From: an uncultured Pedobacter sp.
GTDB taxonomy: Bacteria; Bacteroidota; Bacteroidia; Sphingobacteriales; Sphingobacteriaceae
Direction: 5' to 3'
DNA: 64,000 nucleotides
NCBI RefSeq assembly: GCF_946480185.1
Contig: NZ_CAMLIG010000009.1
Span: forward strand, 62,001-126,000
The notes below the pieces were generated by a model. It was not told the DNA's origin, ran no database searches, and saw nothing but the letters and a program-made list of their open reading frames with translations. The translations under genes and the position numbers were made by a program. Positions 1-9,253 of the stretch are shown here, piece after piece (position 1 is the stretch's first letter; each line of letters begins with the position of its first letter).

Positions 1-1083
1 AGCCATGAAATACGTACGCCATTAAACGCGGTTATCGGACTTTCAAATATTCTTTACGACGAAGAAAAGCTTCCTAGCCAAGAAGATTCTATTAATCTGC
101 TCAAGTTTTCTGCGGATAATCTGCTCAATTTAATCAATGATATTTTAGATTTCAACAAGATTGAAGTTGGCAAAATGGAACTGGAGAACAAGCGTTTGGA
201 CATTAGAACACTGTTGAAAGACATTGTGGACTCCATGCGCTTTAAAATTGAGGGTAAACCTATTAAGCTAGATTATTCCATTGATTCCAATATACCAGAA
301 TTGGTACGTGGCGACAAAACACGATTGTACCAGATTTTAGTAAACCTCATCAATAACGCCATTAAATTTACCCAGGAAGGAAGCGTTAAAGTAATTATTG
401 AACTAAATCCAAACAGTACAAATAAAATAAGCCTAAACTTTAAAGTTATTGATACAGGTATTGGTATCCCTGCCGATAAACTAGGTGCTATATTTGAACC
501 TTTTACACAGGCAGAAAGCAATACATCCAGAAAATATGGCGGTTCTGGTCTTGGATTGTCTATCACCAAAAAACTCGTTAATCTTTTTGGCGGAGACATA
601 TCCGTTAAAAGCGAACTTGGAGTGGGAACAGAATTTTCTTTTGAACTTAAATTTAATAAATTTGAGGGGCCTTTAGATATGGTAGAAACAAAAGAAAACA
701 TCGTCCTCACCGGAAAAATACTAGTAGTTGATGATAATGAAATTAATACTTTGTTGGCACAACGGGTGTTGAGCAAATTTGGGCTTACCATTGTTACTGC
801 AAATAGAGGCATTGAAGCTATTGAATTGCTAAAATCAAAAGATTTTGATCTGGTATTAATGGATATCCACATGCCTGATTTAAACGGCTACGAAACTACC
901 GACAAACTACGGGCAATTGATGATGAATATTACCAAAAGCTCCCCATCATAGCGTTAACAGCATCTGTTTTAGAGGATGGTTTGGATGAAATTGAAAAAT
1001 CAGGAATGACGGATTTCCAACTTAAACCTTACAATCCGGATGAGCTGGTCAAAAAAATCGCAAAATATATTAAAACTAATTAG
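1..1083 (+). CDS. Hybrid histidine kinase / response regulator, 3' part
   Basis: The frame is open from base 1, so the N-terminus (probably the sensor) lies outside the window. The visible part begins in the H-box: the second codon is the phospho-accepting His of SHEIRTPLNAVIG. The ATPase domain follows with an N-box (LINNAIKFT), G1 (DTGIGIP), F-box (FEPFTQ) and G2 (GGSGLGLSI). From about base 710 comes a receiver domain with the acidic pair in VVDDNE, phospho-acceptor Asp in LVLMDIHMPD, Thr in IALTAS and Lys in QLKPY. It should autophosphorylate and pass phosphate to its own receiver; no output domain follows, so a downstream phosphotransfer partner is likely. The signal sensed cannot be read here. 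It is separated by 90 bp from the sulfatase gene. Confidence 0.93.
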   Translation, partial: SHEIRTPLNAVIGLSNILYDEEKLPSQEDSINLLKFSADNLLNLINDILDFNKIEVGKMELENKRLDIRTLLKDIVDSMRFKIEGKPIKLDYSIDSNIPELVRGDKTRLYQILVNLINNAIKFTQEGSVKVIIELNPNSTNKISLNFKVIDTGIGIPADKLGAIFEPFTQAESNTSRKYGGSGLGLSITKKLVNLFGGDISVKSELGVGTEFSFELKFNKFEGPLDMVETKENIVLTGKILVVDDNEINTLLAQRVLSKFGLTIVTANRGIEAIELLKSKDFDLVLMDIHMPDLNGYETTDKLRAIDDEYYQKLPIIALTASVLEDGLDEIEKSGMTDFQLKPYNPDELVKKIAKYIKTN

Positions 1084-1173
1084 CCCAAATTAAATTAGTT
1101 TTTGCTTTATCGAGATTGTAATTACTTCCACACATTTATCTAAATTGCGAGCGTAAAACAAACGCTGGCTAAC

Positions 1174-3105
1174 ATGTTAAAATCTTTAAAAAGTAACATA
1201 TATGTGTCTTTGATACTTAGGTTACTTATCATATTTTTTCTTTACACTATATGTAGAGCACTTTTTTTAGCATTCAATCTCGATTCTTTTACCGGCTTAA
1301 ACGCAAAGCGAATTTTCACCATCATGCTAGGCGGGTTAAAATTTGATTTAAGCGCTATCCTATACATTAATATCTTATTTATTCTTAGTCAGGTTATACC
1401 TTTTAAAATAGTTTATAACCCAGTTTATCAAAAAGTATTTAGTTGGGTATTCTTTATCACCAATGCTATCGGTTTGGCAACAAACATGGGCGACATTGTG
1501 TATTATCCTTTTACGCTTAAACGTACAACTTTCTCGGCATTCGCACAGTTTTCAAACGAGGAAAACCTAGGCAAGCTCTTCTTTAAATTTATATTCGTTG
1601 ATTATTGGTACATCACCTTAATTTTTGTAGCGATGCTGTTTTTTATGGTATGGAGCTATAAAAAAGTAAAACTTGTTGAGCCAAAAATAAAATCTAAGCT
1701 AATTTATCACGGCAGTTCACTAGCGATGATGTTGCTGTTAGCTTGGTTTTGCATAGCAGGGATGCGTGGCGGATTTAGACACAGTACACGCCCAATTACA
1801 TTAAGCAATGCCGGAGAATTTGTACAAGATCCCGCAGAAATCAATATCGTAATTAATACGCCTTTCTCTGTCATCAGAACCATCCACACAAAACCCCTAA
1901 AAAAACACAATTATTTTCCACAAGCAGAACTTGACAGCATTTATAACCCTATCAAAAAACCAGATACTAGCGAACCTTTTATCAAAAAAAACATAGTGGT
2001 TTTGGTTTTAGAAAGCTTTAGCAGAGAATATTTAGGCGGGCTTAATAAAGATTTGGACAAAGGAAGCTACAAAGGCTATACTCCGTTTTTAGATTCGCTA
2101 AAGTCTGTTTCACTTTCCTTTAACAATGCTTACGCGAACGGCCGAAAATCAATAGAAGGTTTACCATCTGTAATTGCAAGCATACCAGGAATAAATGAAC
2201 CTTTTGTTTTAGGGTATTATTCCGGAAATAAGATCAACAGCTTAGGCGGATTATTAGCGAAAGAAGGCTACAATACCTCATTTTTTCACGGTGCTGCTAA
2301 TGGATCAATGGGCTTTAGCTCTTTTATAAATCTTGCGGGCATAAAAAACTATTACGGCAGAACAGAATATAACAACGATGCCGATTATGATGGAATTTGG
2401 GGCATTTGGGATGAACCTTTTTTACAATATTGGGCTAAAAAAATGAATACTTTTAAACAGCCATTTTTTTCAAATGTGTTTACGGTTTCCTCGCATCATC
2501 CGTTTAAGCTGCCAGAAAAATATCAAGGCAAATTCCCAAAAGGTACTTTGCCAGTACACCAAAACATTGGTTATACAGATATGTCTTTGCGTAAATTTTT
2601 CCAAACTGCATCCACAATGCCTTGGTACAAAAATACTTTGTTCATCATCACCGCAGACCATTCAAGCCTTGCATGGCATAATGAGTACAAAACATCCGTT
2701 GGAGCCTTTGCAGTGCCTATTATTATTTTTGACCCTAGCGGGAAACTAAAGGGGCAAATTGAACAGCCTGTACAACAGATAGATATTTTTCCAACAGTGA
2801 TGAATTATCTGCATTACAACAAACCTTATTTTGCTTTTGGCAATGATATGCTAAAACAGGATCGGGACCATTTTGTGATTAACACCATTGATGACGATTA
2901 CCAGATTATAATGGGCGATTTTGTGATGCTGGCTAATAATGACGGGAAGCCGGTGAAGCTATTTAATTACAGAAAAGACATCCTTTTAAAAGACAATCTT
3001 TTGGCTAAAAACCCTAGCCAGGTTAATACTATGGAAAAGCACTTGAAAGCGTTTATCCAACAATACAATGCCCACATGATTGATAATGCTTTAACAGTTC
3101 GTTAG
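1174..3105 (+). CDS. LtaS-like membrane sulfatase / phosphoglycerol transferase family protein
   Basis: 643 aa. About five hydrophobic segments occupy residues 1-200, followed by an extracytoplasmic alkaline-phosphatase/sulfatase fold from about residue 270. Metal-binding motifs are visible: Glu in LVLESFSREYLGG (near 280), the nucleophile region NGRKSIEGLPS, where Ser stands where LtaS has Thr, and the late TADHSS Asp-His pair. Family members transfer phosphoglycerol or phosphoethanolamine, or hydrolyse sulfate or phosphate esters, outside the membrane. Gram-negative Bacteroidota have no lipoteichoic acid, so the substrate is probably an envelope lipid or glycan; this is inference. The gene stands alone, convergent with era; the 175 bp between them shows no clear terminator. 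Confidence 0.85.
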   Translation: MLKSLKSNIYVSLILRLLIIFFLYTICRALFLAFNLDSFTGLNAKRIFTIMLGGLKFDLSAILYINILFILSQVIPFKIVYNPVYQKVFSWVFFITNAIGLATNMGDIVYYPFTLKRTTFSAFAQFSNEENLGKLFFKFIFVDYWYITLIFVAMLFFMVWSYKKVKLVEPKIKSKLIYHGSSLAMMLLLAWFCIAGMRGGFRHSTRPITLSNAGEFVQDPAEINIVINTPFSVIRTIHTKPLKKHNYFPQAELDSIYNPIKKPDTSEPFIKKNIVVLVLESFSREYLGGLNKDLDKGSYKGYTPFLDSLKSVSLSFNNAYANGRKSIEGLPSVIASIPGINEPFVLGYYSGNKINSLGGLLAKEGYNTSFFHGAANGSMGFSSFINLAGIKNYYGRTEYNNDADYDGIWGIWDEPFLQYWAKKMNTFKQPFFSNVFTVSSHHPFKLPEKYQGKFPKGTLPVHQNIGYTDMSLRKFFQTASTMPWYKNTLFIITADHSSLAWHNEYKTSVGAFAVPIIIFDPSGKLKGQIEQPVQQIDIFPTVMNYLHYNKPYFAFGNDMLKQDRDHFVINTIDDDYQIIMGDFVMLANNDGKPVKLFNYRKDILLKDNLLAKNPSQVNTMEKHLKAFIQQYNAHMIDNALTVR

Positions 3106-3280
3106 GTGGTCAGTTTGCTGGTGGTTAAGATTTGCTATATTGCTATTCTAGTCCACCAGTTGGATAGTGATTAGTTGATAATAAAGGAATTGCTTTGTGG
3201 ATTTTTAAATCGTAATATCCAATTTTACATTCATTCAGCCAACAAACTAAATCCTAACTACTTAACAAAGTAAAAATCAT

Positions 3281-4159
3281 CTACTCACTATATCCAAAAC
3301 TTTTTAAATAATTTTCGCGGTTACGCCAATCCGGAATCACTTTCACAAACATTTCCAAAAACACTTTTTTATGCAAAAACTCCTCCATATCCTGGCGGGC
3401 ATAAGTTCCAACCTTTTTTAGCATAGAACCGCCTGTGCCAATCAAAATATTTTTTTGCGAATCCCGCTCTACCACAATCTCCGCACTTATTCTGATAATA
3501 TCCTTTGCTTCTTTAAAAGCAGTAATAATTACTTCGGTACTATAGGGAATCTCTTTTTTATAGAATTTAAAAATCTTTTCCCTAATCATTTCCGACACAA
3601 AAAATCGCTCAGAGCGGTCGGTTAATTCATCTTTTTCATAATACGCCGGATGTTCGGGCAAGTTTTCCGTAATAAAGCTCATTACAGGTTCCGTATTGTA
3701 CGAGTGCAGGGCAGAGCACCCAACTATGCCTTCTGGATTTAATTTCTCTTTCCAGTAGTTTATCTTCTCCTCAATCAGCTCATTGGTTGACTCATCTATT
3801 TTATTGATAACTACCAAAATTTTTGCGGTAGATTTCTTCAGTTTTTCCAATACATCTTCCTCGTCTTGCTTTTCGTTAATATCTGTTACAAAAACTAATA
3901 TATCAGCATCCACCAAAGCATCATCTACAAAATGCATCATATTTTCCTGTAACTTATAGTTAGGTTTAATGATTCCGGGCGTATCTGAGAACACAATTTG
4001 ATAATCTTCGTGATTTACGATACCTAAAATCCGGTGGCGAGTAGTTTGCGCTTTTGGAGTGATAATAGCCATTTTTTCGCCAACTAGCTGATTCATAAGG
4101 GTTGACTTGCCTGCGTTTGGCTTACCAATGATGCTAACGAAACCTGCTTTATGTGTCAT
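3281..4159 (-). CDS. era: GTPase Era
   Basis: 292 aa, the usual Era length. The G1 loop is at residues 12-20 (GKPNAGKST), G3 at 59-62 (DTPG) and G4 NKID near 118. A C-terminal KH RNA-binding domain carries GTGGSMLKKVG near 245. Era binds the 3' end of 16S rRNA and checks 30S subunit maturation. The start ATG gives the expected short N-terminus before G1. It is divergent from the tRNA pair, so its promoter and the tRNA promoter share the 155 bp intergenic stretch. It is core chromosome, marking the left flank as outside the ICE. Confidence 0.97.
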   Translation of the reverse strand: MTHKAGFVSIIGKPNAGKSTLMNQLVGEKMAIITPKAQTTRHRILGIVNHEDYQIVFSDTPGIIKPNYKLQENMMHFVDDALVDADILVFVTDINEKQDEEDVLEKLKKSTAKILVVINKIDESTNELIEEKINYWKEKLNPEGIVGCSALHSYNTEPVMSFITENLPEHPAYYEKDELTDRSERFFVSEMIREKIFKFYKKEIPYSTEVIITAFKEAKDIIRISAEIVVERDSQKNILIGTGGSMLKKVGTYARQDMEEFLHKKVFLEMFVKVIPDWRNRENYLKSFGYSE

Positions 4160-4180
4160 GTAAATTTATTTTAAAAAATA

Positions 4181-4212
4181 TTTGGAGTACAAAGAAACGA
4201 ATTATATCTTTG
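4181..4212 (+). promoter_or_regulatory. Bacteroidota-type promoter for the tRNA pair
   Basis: A TTTG at 4181-4184 (the -33 element) and TATCTTTG at 4205-4212 (matching TAnnTTTG, the -7 element) are 20 bp apart, the spacing typical of primary-sigma promoters in this phylum. Transcription should start near 4219, about 100 bases before tRNA-fMet. Confidence 0.75.
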
Positions 4213-4315
4213 CAGACCAATTCAGGGAAACGATTTATTTCTGAAAAGGTTTAAAGAAAGAAAACAGAACGTGTTTTCTAAAAAAATTGAAAGATTACAA
4301 TTCATTAAAATATAG

Positions 4316-4388
<73 letters not shown>

Positions 4389-4420
4389 CCTAAATAGTTT
4401 GAAAGAAAATTATTTTTAAT

Positions 4421-4492
4421 GGCCCGTTCGTCTAGGGGTTAGGACGCCAGATTTTCATTCTGGAAACAGGGGTTCGATTCCCCTACGGGCTA
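4421..4492 (+). tRNA. tRNA-Glu (TTC)
   Basis: The acceptor stem GGCCCGT/ACGGGCT ends with a G-T pair, the anticodon stem CCAGA/TCTGG encloses loop TTTTCAT (anticodon TTC), and the T arm is GGTTCGATTCC. The 3' end is intact. Because the ICE integrase begins 250 bp downstream in the same orientation, the tRNA 3' end is the probable integration site. Confidence 0.96.
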
Positions 4493-4516
4493 CACAATTC
4501 AGTATCAAAATCAACT

Positions 4517-4552
4517 AAAAGCCTGCAAATCAAAAGTTTGCAGGCTTTTTTG
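4517..4552 (+). terminator. Rho-independent terminator after tRNA-Glu
   Basis: The arms AAAAGCCTGCAAA (4517-4529) and TTTGCAGGCTTTT (4537-4549) pair perfectly around a 7-base loop and end in a T run. It would end the tRNA transcript and insulate the integrase promoter. Confidence 0.85.
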
Positions 4553-4596
4553 TTGGTGTCAAATTGCCAAAATATGCACCAAATCGCAATATAAAA

Positions 4597-4645
4597 GTGC
4601 GTAATTCGGTGCGTCACCAAAGCAAGAAAAATTACGCACCGAATT
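4597..4645. promoter_or_regulatory. Inverted GTGCGT repeats upstream of the integrase (possible attP arm sites or operator)
   Basis: AATTCGGTGCGT at 4603-4614 is inverted exactly as ACGCACCGAATT at 4634-4645. It overlaps a second GTGCGTAAT at 4597-4605 and a short palindrome GGTG-CGT-CACC at 4608-4618. A related TGCACC lies at 4575-4580. Closely packed short repeats between the attachment site and the integrase promoter are what integrase or excisionase arm sites look like in this class of element. Binding by the element's own integrase is inference. Confidence 0.55.
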
Positions 4646-4689
4646 TACCATAACAAACTGTGATACAACCTGTTCAATAGATGAACATC

Positions 4690-4720
4690 TTGAATTTCTC
4701 TTTCTGCAATGCTATTTTTG
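4690..4720 (+). promoter_or_regulatory. Promoter of the integrase gene
   Basis: TTG at 4690-4692 and TATTTTTG at 4713-4720 (TAnnTTTG) stand 20 bp apart. The start codon lies 23 bp past the -7 box, giving a leader of roughly 17 bases. Confidence 0.65.
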
Positions 4721-4743
4721 TTTAACTCTTTAATGGTAACATT

Positions 4744-5961
4744 ATGAAAACTAATTTCAGCTTGCTCTTCTACATCAGAAGACAAAAGAACTATCAATCG
4801 GGACCTATCCCTATTTATCTACGTATCACGGTTGACGGAAAACGTTCCGAATTGTCCACTGGGCGAGATTGCTTGCCAGACGAATGGAATGGAAGCCTGG
4901 GCCGGGGAGTAGGCAAGAAGGAAAGGATCAAAACCTTGAACGCCTACCTTGACACGGTACAGCAAAAAATCAAAATCGCCCACAATGAACTTTTGGAGAG
5001 TGGAAAAATCATAACCTCAAAAAGTATCAGTGATCACTTTTCCGGAAAGAGCGAAAAATCGAGGCAATTGTTACAGCAATTTACCGAACATAATGATAAA
5101 GTAAAGGCTTTGATAGGAAATGGTTTTGAAGCCAATACTCTAAAAGGGTATCAAACCTCAAAGAAACATATAACTGGATTTCTTAAATTTCATTATAAAT
5201 TAACTGACATTGATATAAAGGATTTAGATCAATCCTTTATAGAAAACTTTGAATTTTATCTTAAAACAGAATGTAATTGTAGCGGAGTGTCTGCTGCAAA
5301 ATACATTAAGCATCTAAAAAAAATCATCAATCATTGCGTTGCCAATAAATGGTTAACTAGCAATCCATTTTGCAATTACAAATCAAAGGCGAAACCAAAA
5401 GAAAGGGAATTTCTTACGGAAGATGAATTACGCAGAATTACAGATAAAACTTTCACGATTGGTAGGCTAGATCAGGTAAAAGATATTTTCCTGTTCTGTT
5501 GTTATACAGGTTTATCCTATGCAGATGTTAAGAAATTGAAACGCGATGAAATCGGGCAGGGCGTTGATGGCTCCAAATGGATTTTTACAAATAGGCAAAA
5601 GACATTAACATCTTCAAGGATACCCCTTTTACCAATTCCATTAAAAATAATAGAACGCTATGGTGACAATCCAAAATGTGAGACTCAAAACTTGTTGTTG
5701 CCGGTTTTAAGTAATCAAAAGATGAACGCCTACTTAAAGGAAATAGCAGACTTGTGCGGAATAAAAAAACACCTAACCTTTCACCTCGCTCGTCATACTT
5801 TTGCAACAACGGTTACGCTATCTAATGGTGTCCCTATTGAGACCGTGAGTAAAATGCTGGGGCATACGGACTTGAAAACCACCCAGCATTATGCGAAAAT
5901 CCTGGATATTAAAGTTAGTAGTGATATGTCGGCACTGAAAAGAAAGCTGTCTGTTAGATAA
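4744..5961 (+). CDS. int: Tyrosine integrase of the ICE (IntDOT type)
   Basis: 405 aa. The order is an N-terminal arm-binding region, a SAM-like core-binding domain (about 110-210) and the catalytic domain. Catalytic residues seen are H347 and R350 (HLAR), H374 (LGH) and the nucleophile Y383 (HYAKI). The first catalytic Arg is replaced by Ser258 (TGLSYAD); the same substitution is known in IntDOT of Bacteroides CTnDOT. The enzyme should integrate and excise the element at the 3' end of tRNA-Glu. It has its own promoter and is closed by a strong terminator, so it is not part of the mob operon. An excisionase-like protein is encoded at the far end of the element (49132-49392). Confidence 0.95.
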   Translation: MKTNFSLLFYIRRQKNYQSGPIPIYLRITVDGKRSELSTGRDCLPDEWNGSLGRGVGKKERIKTLNAYLDTVQQKIKIAHNELLESGKIITSKSISDHFSGKSEKSRQLLQQFTEHNDKVKALIGNGFEANTLKGYQTSKKHITGFLKFHYKLTDIDIKDLDQSFIENFEFYLKTECNCSGVSAAKYIKHLKKIINHCVANKWLTSNPFCNYKSKAKPKEREFLTEDELRRITDKTFTIGRLDQVKDIFLFCCYTGLSYADVKKLKRDEIGQGVDGSKWIFTNRQKTLTSSRIPLLPIPLKIIERYGDNPKCETQNLLLPVLSNQKMNAYLKEIADLCGIKKHLTFHLARHTFATTVTLSNGVPIETVSKMLGHTDLKTTQHYAKILDIKVSSDMSALKRKLSVR

Positions 5962-5966
5962 TACAA

Positions 5967-6003
5967 AAAACCCTCGATTTACAAAACACAAATCGAGGGT
6001 TTT
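5967..6003. terminator. Bidirectional terminator between integrase and coupling-protein genes
   Basis: The perfect arms AAAACCCTCGATTT (5967-5980) and AAATCGAGGGTTTT (5990-6003) flank a 9-base loop, with A and T tracts on both sides. It lies between two convergent genes and can serve both. Confidence 0.88.
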
Positions 6004-6060
6004 CATTGAAAAATGAGAAGATAGTTTAACGGAATTACAAAATTTTCACTTAAAATCATA

Positions 6061-7977
6061 TTAAAAATTCAAAACCTCATTCTTGATTCTTAAATAGTTA
6101 GCTTCCACAACTCCGGCATCAATCCTCCTTATTTGAGGTATCTCAACATACCCATCAGTTTCTCTTTTCAAAGCTTTGTGGTCATTCAAAATCTCATTAT
6201 GAAATGCTTTCAGTTCTATCTTGTTCTGTGGATCATCGGCAACCATTCCGACAAACTTCCCCGAACTTAAAGCTGATATTTTTGAAGCTGGAACTGCAGC
6301 TTCTAACTGTTTTGACCGGCTGATAGAAGTGTCGCCACTGTTAATTGAAATACTCTCCCGGTCCTGCATAATTCTTCCTACTCTGTCGGAAAGTTGCTTC
6401 GCTGTATCGCCAGTAACCTGTCCAGAAATCACATTACCCACTATGCCCATAATTACATCTGCCTGCTCTCTTCCGTAGTCTTTTCTTAGCTGACTCAGGT
6501 CTTGAATACCTAACGTTGTACTCACTTTATTACTTCTTGCGGTGGCAATCAAACTATCAATCCCGTTCAGGTAAATAGTAGGAAATTCATCGAAAATTAA
6601 ACTGCTTTTAAGCTTGTTCTTTTGGTTCACCAGCTTTACCAAACGGTTAACGTATAAAGATAATACAGCTCCATATATCTGAATCTTCTGAGGGTTGTTA
6701 CCCATACAAACCAGCTTAGGTTTCTCGGGATCATTAATGTCCAGACTGAAATCATTTCCTGAGAGCACATAGTATAACTGCGGAGAAGAGAGTTTCGCCA
6801 TTGCTACTTTCGCGGAAGCAATCTGTCCTTCCAGCTGTTCCATCGCTTCATTTTTATAGGCATTAATAAATGGATTTATCAGCACTTCTATCTCTTTTTC
6901 CGATTGCAACAGCACAAACAGTTTCTCATATTCTACATGCATCAGTTCGATTACATGAGGTAACGTACAGTATTTTCCATCTTTATACTTTTTGAGAAAC
7001 CATATAATTGCGGTAACGAAATTAATGGCGGATTCTATAAAGAAATCACCCTGCTTTTTTATCCATTCTCTGTTCAATCCAATCAAAATTGTTCTTGCAG
7101 ATTCTGTCGCATCTGTAATATCCGTCATTACTTTTGGATCCAGTGGATTGCAACGATGGGTACGGTTCAAGTCATCGAAATTGATGATATAGAATGAAGG
7201 TTCGACTCGATAAAGGTGTCTGTATTTAAGCCACGTGTTGTAAACGATTACGGAAAGATCGGGCAGTTTGAAATCGTAAACGAACATCGAAAAACCTTTT
7301 CGGATATGTTGCGTGATGATGTGCCTGATCACGAAATAGCTCTTGCCGGAACCGGGAGTTCCCATCACCAAATTCCCTCGAAAAGGATTGATGATGTTCA
7401 CCCAGCTCCTACGGTATTTTCCTTTCAAGAGATATTTTGCAGGCAGATTAACGGAGTATTCATTTTCTAAATGACGCTCTTCCTGCGGGAAAGTCTCCTG
7501 GTCTGTATTGAAAATATCGGGTTTCAATTTAGATTTTATTACTCTTGTCAACAGTGTTGCTCCACTAATAATCAGGAGAAAACCAGCACCAGTAATAACC
7601 ATGTACAAAACAGAAGTCACATGTGAATCATGGATTTTATTCCATAAAATGTTGCTGAAAAAGTATAAAATAAACCCTGTAATCAGATAGGCAATGGCAG
7701 GTTTAAACGATAGTTTGTCGTCCTTTTTACCTTTTATTCCCATCGAAGAAATCAATAAAAAAAGCAGTGCCCAATATTTTGAATAATTGAATTTTTGGAA
7801 TAATCCTGTATTACCGATATGGTGAAGCAGTCTGTCCGTGAAGGGTACTGTTAGTCCCCAACTTATAAATGCTCCATAGCAGTAAAAATAAAAATGGAGC
7901 ATCAATAAAGTAATCGCTATAAAGCGACTCATATCCGAAATTTTCCGTAAGGCTTGTTCGTTTTCTCCTGTTTGCAT
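6061..7977 (-). CDS. Type IV coupling protein (TraG/VirD4 family, often called MobC in these elements)
   Basis: 638 aa. About four hydrophobic segments lie within residues 18-145, then the ATPase: Walker A at 206-213 (GTPGSGKS) and Walker B LIFDEFPTI near 440. The C-terminal part carries ARSNKVSTTLGIQDLSQLR, a stretch typical of VirD4-like proteins. It should sit in the inner membrane and hand the relaxase-DNA complex to the mating channel. Its start is 16 bp behind the relaxase stop, so relaxase and coupling protein form one operon reading away from the candidate oriT. Confidence 0.92.
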   Translation of the reverse strand: MQTGENEQALRKISDMSRFIAITLLMLHFYFYCYGAFISWGLTVPFTDRLLHHIGNTGLFQKFNYSKYWALLFLLISSMGIKGKKDDKLSFKPAIAYLITGFILYFFSNILWNKIHDSHVTSVLYMVITGAGFLLIISGATLLTRVIKSKLKPDIFNTDQETFPQEERHLENEYSVNLPAKYLLKGKYRRSWVNIINPFRGNLVMGTPGSGKSYFVIRHIITQHIRKGFSMFVYDFKLPDLSVIVYNTWLKYRHLYRVEPSFYIINFDDLNRTHRCNPLDPKVMTDITDATESARTILIGLNREWIKKQGDFFIESAINFVTAIIWFLKKYKDGKYCTLPHVIELMHVEYEKLFVLLQSEKEIEVLINPFINAYKNEAMEQLEGQIASAKVAMAKLSSPQLYYVLSGNDFSLDINDPEKPKLVCMGNNPQKIQIYGAVLSLYVNRLVKLVNQKNKLKSSLIFDEFPTIYLNGIDSLIATARSNKVSTTLGIQDLSQLRKDYGREQADVIMGIVGNVISGQVTGDTAKQLSDRVGRIMQDRESISINSGDTSISRSKQLEAAVPASKISALSSGKFVGMVADDPQNKIELKAFHNEILNDHKALKRETDGYVEIPQIRRIDAGVVEANYLRIKNEVLNF

Positions 7978-7993
7978 AGTTGTATTCTTAGGT

Positions 7994-9253
7994 TTATAGA
8001 TGTGTATTTTGGTTCTTTTTGCGCTTCTTCTTTCTAGTTTTCTTTAACTGAAATGGTAGTGGGTCGTAATAGTTTTCAGCCTGTAGCAGTACCTCTAAAA
8101 GTGTATTTTTAAAAAAATTAGACATGGGTAAAACTGGGATAGAATTGCTTTTTCTTATGACCGAAAGTTCTTTTTCCGTCTCTGATATGGCCTGTGAATG
8201 ATTCTTTTGAAACTTTTCCTGTACAGCTTTTGCACTGTACTCTTTCCCCAGTTTGCTTCCATTAAAAACATACTTATTCTGATGATCAATATATGTCAGT
8301 CCATAAATAACACCATTCGGATTTGTTCTGTGTATCAACTGGATTTTCTCTGCTCCGAGCTTTTCTATTAGTGCATCAATCGACTGGATATTGTTGCTTT
8401 TCAATACTTCATCAATCCTTGACTTTAGTAAATTTCGGTATGGTTTTCTGGACTTTTCATTCTTTGTGAATTGCTTTTCTAAAAACTTAAGTCCGGGGTT
8501 CTGATGAAATAAACTTGCTTTAATTGGAGTGCATATTTTGTTTCCATCCGCATCTAACAAGCGGTAATAAAGTCCATTTTTCTGGTAAACCCTTGATTGT
8601 TCTGTCCCTCTATCGGCAACTACATTATAGTTCTTCAGTACCGCATTTAGCTCTGGAATTGACGTGTAATTATAGGTGTCCAGCACTGCATTTAATACTT
8701 TGGCAATTGCATTTTTCGTCTCTAGTTTTGTTGTTCCTTCTCCAATTAAATCAATTGGTTTTATTGGGTTTTCTTTCTTTTTCTGTTTGGAAGCTTCCAC
8801 TAAATTGTATTTCTTTTCGATTGCTTTCCGGGCTGGTTCACTCTTATTCTTACCGATGTTCTGGGTATCAATCCGTGATCCATCTGCCTGTATTTTAGTG
8901 GTGATAATGTGCATGTGCAAATGGGAAGTATCGTTATGCTGATACACCAAAAAAGGCTGTTCCCCAAAGCCTATTGACTCCATATATTCATTGGCAATTG
9001 CTCTCAGATTATCTCCACTTATGCTTTCTCCAACTGCAAAGTTCAACGAAATATGGATACTGTTCCGCTTTACATTCTCATTTAGCTTTGCCTGGTTTAG
9101 CAAGCGGTTCAGTTTTTGTGTGAGGGTCAAATCTTCCGTATCCATCGGATAGTTTGAGGCCAGAATACAGTTTGCCACTCCCTTCTTCACCTTGTTTTCG
9201 TTATAATTGAAGATATTGTAAATTGACCTCCCAGAATGAATTACCGCAACCAT
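7994..9253 (-). CDS. Relaxase / mobilisation nuclease (MobB-like, MOBP type)
   Basis: 419 aa. The N-terminal relaxase domain shows the metal-binding histidines in QHNDTSHLHMHI (H111, H113, H115) and N-terminal tyrosines (Y12, Y17) that are candidates for the covalent DNA link. The C-terminal half is Lys-rich and ends in a very basic tail. It nicks the transfer origin and pilots the strand. It overlaps the upstream MobC-like gene by 13 bp, implying translational coupling, and precedes the coupling-protein gene. Confidence 0.9.
   Translation of the reverse strand: MVAVIHSGRSIYNIFNYNENKVKKGVANCILASNYPMDTEDLTLTQKLNRLLNQAKLNENVKRNSIHISLNFAVGESISGDNLRAIANEYMESIGFGEQPFLVYQHNDTSHLHMHIITTKIQADGSRIDTQNIGKNKSEPARKAIEKKYNLVEASKQKKKENPIKPIDLIGEGTTKLETKNAIAKVLNAVLDTYNYTSIPELNAVLKNYNVVADRGTEQSRVYQKNGLYYRLLDADGNKICTPIKASLFHQNPGLKFLEKQFTKNEKSRKPYRNLLKSRIDEVLKSNNIQSIDALIEKLGAEKIQLIHRTNPNGVIYGLTYIDHQNKYVFNGSKLGKEYSAKAVQEKFQKNHSQAISETEKELSVIRKSNSIPVLPMSNFFKNTLLEVLLQAENYYDPLPFQLKKTRKKKRKKNQNTHL

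Noticed and set aside
273..872. 199-codon minus-strand frame
   Set aside because: Antisense to the histidine kinase, whose motifs leave no doubt about the coding strand.
3106..3280. Search for a terminator between the sulfatase and era genes
   Set aside because: Only weak scattered complementarity; nothing that can be supported.
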